Assembly (NCBI GenBank): GCA_023429275.1
Contig: JAEYWB010000932.1
Span: 1-9,169 of the forward strand
Direction: 5' to 3'
Source of the DNA: Planctomycetota bacterium
GTDB lineage: Bacteria > Planctomycetota > Planctomycetia > Planctomycetales > Planctomycetaceae
DNA: 9,169 nt
Part shown: one piece after another, positions 5,702 through 9,169 of the stretch
How positions within the stretch are numbered: the stretch's first letter is position 1
Layout: every line of letters begins with the position of its first letter
Program-made: the position numbers and the translations under genes
The notes under the pieces: generated by a model
The model's database searches: none
What the model was told of the DNA's origin: nothing
The model's input: only the letters and a program-made list of their open reading frames with translations

Positions 5702-6607
5702 ATGGCTCGCTGGCTTCTCGCTTCACTGCTCCTGCTGATCGCACCGGTCACGGCTTCCGCTCAAAGGAGGGAACTCAAGAAACCTGTTCCCGAGATGGTG
5801 AACGAACACTACGGTCCGCATGAGCGGCAGGTGTTCGACCTCTGGCAGGCGAAGTCGGATGCGCCGACACCTCTGGTCGTCTTCATCCATGGCGGCGGCT
5901 TTCATGCCGGGGACAAGTCGTCGATTCCGCCGACGCTCTTCAGCCTGCTCGACAAGAAGATCTCGCTGATGGCGATCCACTACCGGCTCTCGCCCGGAGT
6001 GGCGGCTCCGACTCACTTCCTCGACTGTGCCCGCGCGATCCAGTTCGCGCGGCAGCATGCGAAAGAGTGGAACATCGATCCCGCGAGGATCGGGGCTGTT
6101 GGTGGGTCGGCGGGCGCGGGGACGTCGCTCTGGATCGGCTTTCATGACGACATGGCCCGGCCGGACGACGCGGACCCGGTCCTGCGGGAATCGACGCGTC
6201 TCGCCTGCATGGCGGTCCTCGGTGCACAGAGCACCTACGATCCGCACGTCATCCGGGAGTGGATCGGAGATGCCGCCGCGCGGCATCCCGCGATCGAAGG
6301 CTTTTACGGAATGAAGACGAGCGAGTTCGACACCCAGAAGGCCCGCAACAAGTTCCGGGAGATGTCTCCGATCACCTATCTGACCAAGGATGATCCGCCG
6401 GTCTACGCCTTCTACAACGAACCTCGCGGGCCTCTTCCGGCCGGCGCGAAGCCCGGAACCGGGATCCATCACATCACGTTCGGACTCAAGCTGAAGGAGC
6501 AGATGGACAAGCTGGGAATCGAGTGCACCGTCCGGCACGCCGACGAGGGTGCGAACCCGGGCGCCGAGGTGAACGACTTCTTCGTCAAGCACCTGCTCGC
6601 GAAATAG
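5702..6607 (+). CDS. Secreted alpha/beta hydrolase (esterase/lipase-like)
   Basis: This is a 301-residue exported protein of the alpha/beta hydrolase fold, of the group with an HGGG oxyanion motif. From the ATG at 5702 (GGGG at 5690-5693 as ribosome binding site) it has a clear signal peptide, residues 1-20, with Arg3, a Leu-rich core and a likely cleavage after ASA. A GTG three codons earlier (5693) is less well placed. Fold motifs are [14 protein letters not shown] (about 59-72), AIHYRLSP (91-98), [15 protein letters not shown] (126-140) with predicted nucleophile Ser136, and a C-terminal helix [14 protein letters not shown]. The usual Asp-containing turn after PPV reads YAFYNEP instead of the common HGxxD, and the usual late GxxH is GANPG. 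A paired His (IHHITFG, H256-H257) lies where other enzymes lack one. The complete Ser-His-Asp triad is therefore not evident and activity cannot be assumed. Substrate is unknown; carbohydrate or small esters are typical of relatives. It stands alone, with a gap of 144 bases before the next gene. Confidence 0.85.
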   Translation: MARWLLASLLLLIAPVTASAQRRELKKPVPEMVNEHYGPHERQVFDLWQAKSDAPTPLVVFIHGGGFHAGDKSSIPPTLFSLLDKKISLMAIHYRLSPGVAAPTHFLDCARAIQFARQHAKEWNIDPARIGAVGGSAGAGTSLWIGFHDDMARPDDADPVLRESTRLACMAVLGAQSTYDPHVIREWIGDAAARHPAIEGFYGMKTSEFDTQKARNKFREMSPITYLTKDDPPVYAFYNEPRGPLPAGAKPGTGIHHITFGLKLKEQMDKLGIECTVRHADEGANPGAEVNDFFVKHLLAK

Positions 6608-6638
6608 GGGCCGCCGACCCGGGGCATTCGGTCGCCGC

Positions 6639-6667
6639 TTTACACGGTGATCGTGCAGGGATAGGGT
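6639..6667 (+). promoter_or_regulatory. Candidate promoter of the EF-hand/propeller gene
   Basis: TTTACA (6639-6644) matches five of six bases of the -35 consensus. TAGGGT (6662-6667), three of six to the -10, follows after 17 bases. It lies 31 bases after the hydrolase stop codon and about 85 bases before the ATG at 6752, so the large gene could be transcribed independently of the hydrolase. The -10 is poor. Confidence 0.28.
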
Positions 6668-6751
6668 GTCTCTCGACCTCTCGACAGACGCGCTCTCTGG
6701 CCACGATCGGATTCGACCTCGCGAAGCTCGCGACGACCGCTGGGAATCAGC

Positions 6752-8983
6752 ATGCTGCACTGCCTCACGTTCTTGACGGCGGCGCTCCGCCGCACAATGC
6801 TTCCCGCCCTTTTTCTCACGGCACCGCTTCTCGCCGCCGAGCCCGCCCCGAAGCCGGCCTTCGTGGGCCTCGACCGGGACTCCAGCGGCAAGCTCTCGCT
6901 GGAGGAATACCTCGCCTCGCCCGAACTGAAGGACGAGAAAGTGGCGAAGCGGAACTTCCGGGTCGTCGACTTCGATCGCGACGGCGCCCTTTCCGAGGAG
7001 GAGTTCCGGGTCCTTCCCGGAGTCGTGCCGATCGACCAGCGCGGTCCGGTCCCCGACCCGGTGGCGGATCTCGCGGCGAATGCTCTCAAGACCTGGCGGG
7101 ACCTTCTGAAGGCTTCGGACGCCAACCAGGACATCCAGCTTTCGGCGGAGGAATGGCCGGCGGCGGCTCTCAAGGAGAAACTGCCGCCATTCGGTGACCT
7201 GGCCTTCGAGAAGTGGGACACCGACCGCAGCGGCCGGGTCGACGATGCGGAAGCCCAGCGGGTGATCGGGCTCGGATATGGAACCCGCTCTCACGACGGC
7301 ACGCCGACGCGACCCCCCGGCCGCGTGCTGTACCTGAGCTGGATCCGAACGGCCGACCGGAATCGCGATCACGTCGTCTCGAGAGCGGAGTTCATCACGT
7401 CGTACTGGATGACGCCTCCCGAGCGCGTCAAGCTGTTCCAGGAGCTCGACAAGTTCGAGGACGGCAACCTGACCGACAGCGAGATGCTGAATCACCCGGG
7501 GCTCAATGTCGACGGGGTCAATCTGTTCCTGCATCTCGACAAGGATTTCGACGGCCTGGTCAGTGCCGCCGAACTCTTCGGCAATCCTTCTACCGGGATT
7601 TCAAAGCGTCAGGCGGCCGAGTCGGTCGAGGCCTGTGATGACGATCACGACGGGCAGCTTTCGCTGCGCGAGTTTCAGCTCGCCCCCGCCGGCCTGGGCT
7701 ACGTCACGTGGCGGCTGTTCGACCGGAAGGACGGCGACAAGGACGGCTTCCTCGGGTGGAAGGAGTTCTACAACGAAGAGAGCCCGATCCTCATCGGCCT
7801 GGCGTGGGATCTGTTCGGCCGCTTCGACCGCAATCACGACAGCCGTCTCGGCCTCGACGAGTTCCAGTTCGTTGTCGATCCGGCGAAAGTGCCGACGGAG
7901 GTCGCCTTCCGGATCAAGGATGCCGATCGGGATGGCCGACTCCTCCTGGAGGAAGTCGTTTCCGTCGCGGAGCCGGCGACCGAGGATCCGCACGATCGCG
8001 AGCGGTACCGCATCCGCCTCGCGCGGGCGACGGAGCGTTTCCAACGCGATGATGCGGATGGAAACGGCTCGCTCGACCCGGCGGAGTATGCGAAGGGACG
8101 CGAGAACGCCGCCCGGGAAATCGGAGAGACGCCCGGTGAGTACTCGACTCGCCTGTTCATTGCGGACGCCGACGGCTCCAACATGAAGCAGCTGACCGAC
8201 CTGCCGGAATTCCAGAAGCAGGGTTCTCCCGTCTGGTCGTCGGATGGCAAGTTCATCGCCTTCGACGGCTGGAAGCCGCAAAGCGGGCAGAGCTTTTCTT
8301 CATCCCAGGTCGTCGTCGTTCAGTCCGACGGGCTCAATCCCCGCGTCCTTGGCGACGGAGCGATGCCGAGCTTCTCCCCCGGTGGTCGCCGCATCGCATT
8401 CTCCAATCCCAAAGCTGGCGGTGTGTGGGTCTCGAGCGTCGACGGGCCTGACCAGGAACTCATCCAGATCGATTCCAGCGGGTGGGGGACGGACTGGTCT
8501 TCGGATGGCCGGCTCGTCTATGCGGCAAACACAGGAAGCGGCGGCAACCTGACTGTCGTCAGCATCGTCGAAGGGACGACCACCTCTCTTTTTGACGAAG
8601 CTCAGTCTCCTTACAAGAACATCTCCTGGAACATGGTCTGGTCGCCGGACGGGAAGCGGATCGCCTTCAAGGGGCTGAATGCGGAGGGGAAGGAAGAGCT
8701 CGGCATCGTCGATGCTCGAGGGGCGAAGTTCGGACACATCCGGCGGTTCGAGGGACCGATGCTGGCCAGCTTCGCCTGGAGTCCGATCGAGAGCCGGATC
8801 CTGTTTGTCGCCCTCGATCCGCAGACGCGGCGTCACCAGATCTACTTCGTCGATCCTGATACGAACGATCCTCCGCGCCTTCTTCCGGGACAGGACGACC
8901 TGCGAGGCTACTCCGACGTCTCCTATTCGCCCGACGGCAGGAAGATCGTGTTCTCATGCCACATGCGCGCCGTTCCGGACTGA
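6752..8983 (+). CDS. Exported multi-EF-hand protein with C-terminal TolB-like (PD40) propeller
   Basis: The 743-residue protein has an N-terminal export signal: a hydrophobic start, Arg13-Arg14, a second hydrophobic run to about residue 29, and likely cleavage near LLAAE. GGGA (6742-6745) supports the ATG at 6752; a second ATG at 6797 (residue 16) would remove the basic residues. Residues 41-445 contain about twelve EF-hand-like calcium loops of the D-x-D/N-x-D/S-G form ending in Glu, starting at residues 41, 73, 123, 156, 202, 233, 263, 296, 327, 359, 390 and 434. The one at 233 has Phe at position 3 and is degenerate, and those at 123, 202 and 359 lack the central Gly. Residues 464-743 form six PD40-type repeats with W/F-S-x-D/G-G-x-x-I-A-F motifs (about 494, 540, 582, 630, 676 and 725), as in the six-bladed TolB propeller. 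It likely acts outside the cytoplasmic membrane as a calcium-stabilised binding or scaffold protein. No transmembrane anchor, lipobox or enzyme motif is seen. The EF-hand plus propeller combination is typical, in my experience, of planctomycetes. Confidence 0.88.
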   Translation: MLHCLTFLTAALRRTMLPALFLTAPLLAAEPAPKPAFVGLDRDSSGKLSLEEYLASPELKDEKVAKRNFRVVDFDRDGALSEEEFRVLPGVVPIDQRGPVPDPVADLAANALKTWRDLLKASDANQDIQLSAEEWPAAALKEKLPPFGDLAFEKWDTDRSGRVDDAEAQRVIGLGYGTRSHDGTPTRPPGRVLYLSWIRTADRNRDHVVSRAEFITSYWMTPPERVKLFQELDKFEDGNLTDSEMLNHPGLNVDGVNLFLHLDKDFDGLVSAAELFGNPSTGISKRQAAESVEACDDDHDGQLSLREFQLAPAGLGYVTWRLFDRKDGDKDGFLGWKEFYNEESPILIGLAWDLFGRFDRNHDSRLGLDEFQFVVDPAKVPTEVAFRIKDADRDGRLLLEEVVSVAEPATEDPHDRERYRIRLARATERFQRDDADGNGSLDPAEYAKGRENAAREIGETPGEYSTRLFIADADGSNMKQLTDLPEFQKQGSPVWSSDGKFIAFDGWKPQSGQSFSSSQVVVVQSDGLNPRVLGDGAMPSFSPGGRRIAFSNPKAGGVWVSSVDGPDQELIQIDSSGWGTDWSSDGRLVYAANTGSGGNLTVVSIVEGTTTSLFDEAQSPYKNISWNMVWSPDGKRIAFKGLNAEGKEELGIVDARGAKFGHIRRFEGPMLASFAWSPIESRILFVALDPQTRRHQIYFVDPDTNDPPRLLPGQDDLRGYSDVSYSPDGRKIVFSCHMRAVPD

Positions 8984-9000
8984 GGACTGAGGACTGAGGA
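8977..9000. repeat. Tandem 7-bp repeat (GGACTGA)x3
   Basis: GGACTGA occurs three times head to tail (8977-8983, 8984-8990, 8991-8997), followed by a partial GGA. The first copy supplies the TGA stop of the EF-hand gene. Because the period is seven, the three TGA triplets fall in all three forward frames (8981, 8988, 8995), making a translation-stop cassette. It may have arisen by slippage and may vary in copy number between strains. Confidence 0.8.
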
Positions 9001-9073
9001 GGATCGTCACAGGGACAGGCGCCAGATCGCATCGACGAAGGAGCCGGAGCGCTCCCGATCGCCCGAGCCCCTC

Positions 9074-9169
9074 TCACCTTGCGGATCGATCCGGCTCGCC
9101 CTGCGCGAGCTGAGTCTCAACGTCGGTGCATTGCCACGTTCCGTCCTCCTCGATCTCGAGGCACTGGTC
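9074..9169 (-). CDS. C-terminal end of a minus-strand gene (partial)
   Basis: On the minus strand a frame enters from the right edge and ends at a TGA (TCA at 9074-9076 on the plus strand) after 31 codons. The peptide contains CLEIEEDGTWQCTDVETQLA, an acidic, Cys-x10-Cys segment that reads like real protein, and ends in a hydrophilic DRSAR tail. I do not recognise it. It converges on the EF-hand gene with 90 bases between the two stops; a 10-bp palindrome GGAGCGCTCC (9046-9055) lies between them. With only the last residues visible, function and start are unknown. Confidence 0.5.
   Translation of the reverse strand, partial: DQCLEIEEDGTWQCTDVETQLAQGEPDRSAR

Noticed and set aside
5723..7534. 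A 603-codon minus-strand frame opposite the hydrolase and EF-hand genes
   Set aside because: It runs across the intergenic gap of two convincing plus-strand genes and has only shadow-like Arg/Val/Asp-rich composition and no domain.
8984..9169. GGACTGA tandem copies as the start of a CRISPR array
   Set aside because: The units are seven bases with no spacers between them, so this is a simple tandem repeat.

Overview
The window is high-GC bacterial chromosome, most likely from a planctomycete (Planctomycetota). I infer this from three things: a secreted protein carrying a long EF-hand array fused to a TolB-type propeller, a secreted alpha/beta hydrolase of a type frequent in that phylum, and sparse housekeeping genes with weak Shine-Dalgarno sites and long spacers. 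No rRNA, tRNA, CRISPR array, insertion sequence or prophage gene is visible. Gene content looks chromosomal rather than mobile.

Layout, left to right. (1) Positions 1-1523 hold a non-coding or undefined leader with an 18-bp-period direct repeat, a 74-residue uncharacterised protein (316-540), and a complete XerC/XerD-type tyrosine recombinase (615-1523) with all six catalytic residues. (2) Positions 1524-1851 are a long upstream region with a palindrome and a terminator-like GC hairpin plus T6 just before the ribosome binding site of gap (GAPDH, 1852-2877). A very good intrinsic terminator follows gap at 2889-2923. (3) Positions 2924-3136 contain two perfect hairpins lying inside a possible 42-codon ORF with a CPDC motif. 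(4) Next comes a co-directional group: rpe (3137-3841), a histidine-phosphatase-fold protein whose catalytic residues are all replaced (3857-4501), and accD (4574-5458). (5) After a weak terminator there is a secreted alpha/beta hydrolase (5702-6607) and then a 743-residue exported protein (6752-8983) with about twelve EF-hand calcium loops and a six-repeat PD40/TolB-like domain. (6) The right edge has a (GGACTGA)x3 tandem repeat at the stop codon of the EF-hand gene and the C-terminal end of a gene entering from the right on the minus strand (9074-9169).

Functionally, the centre of the window is core carbon metabolism: glycolysis (GAPDH), the pentose phosphate pathway (Rpe) and the committed step of fatty acid synthesis (AccD). 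The right part is envelope or extracytoplasmic: a secreted esterase-like protein and a calcium-binding propeller protein.

The most interesting item is the apparently dead histidine phosphatase between rpe and accD. Its RHG motif reads RPG, and the second Arg, the acidic residue and the second His also appear to be lost while the fold-defining segments remain. This suggests a pseudoenzyme with a binding or regulatory role. All functional calls rest on reading motifs by eye; no database search was possible.
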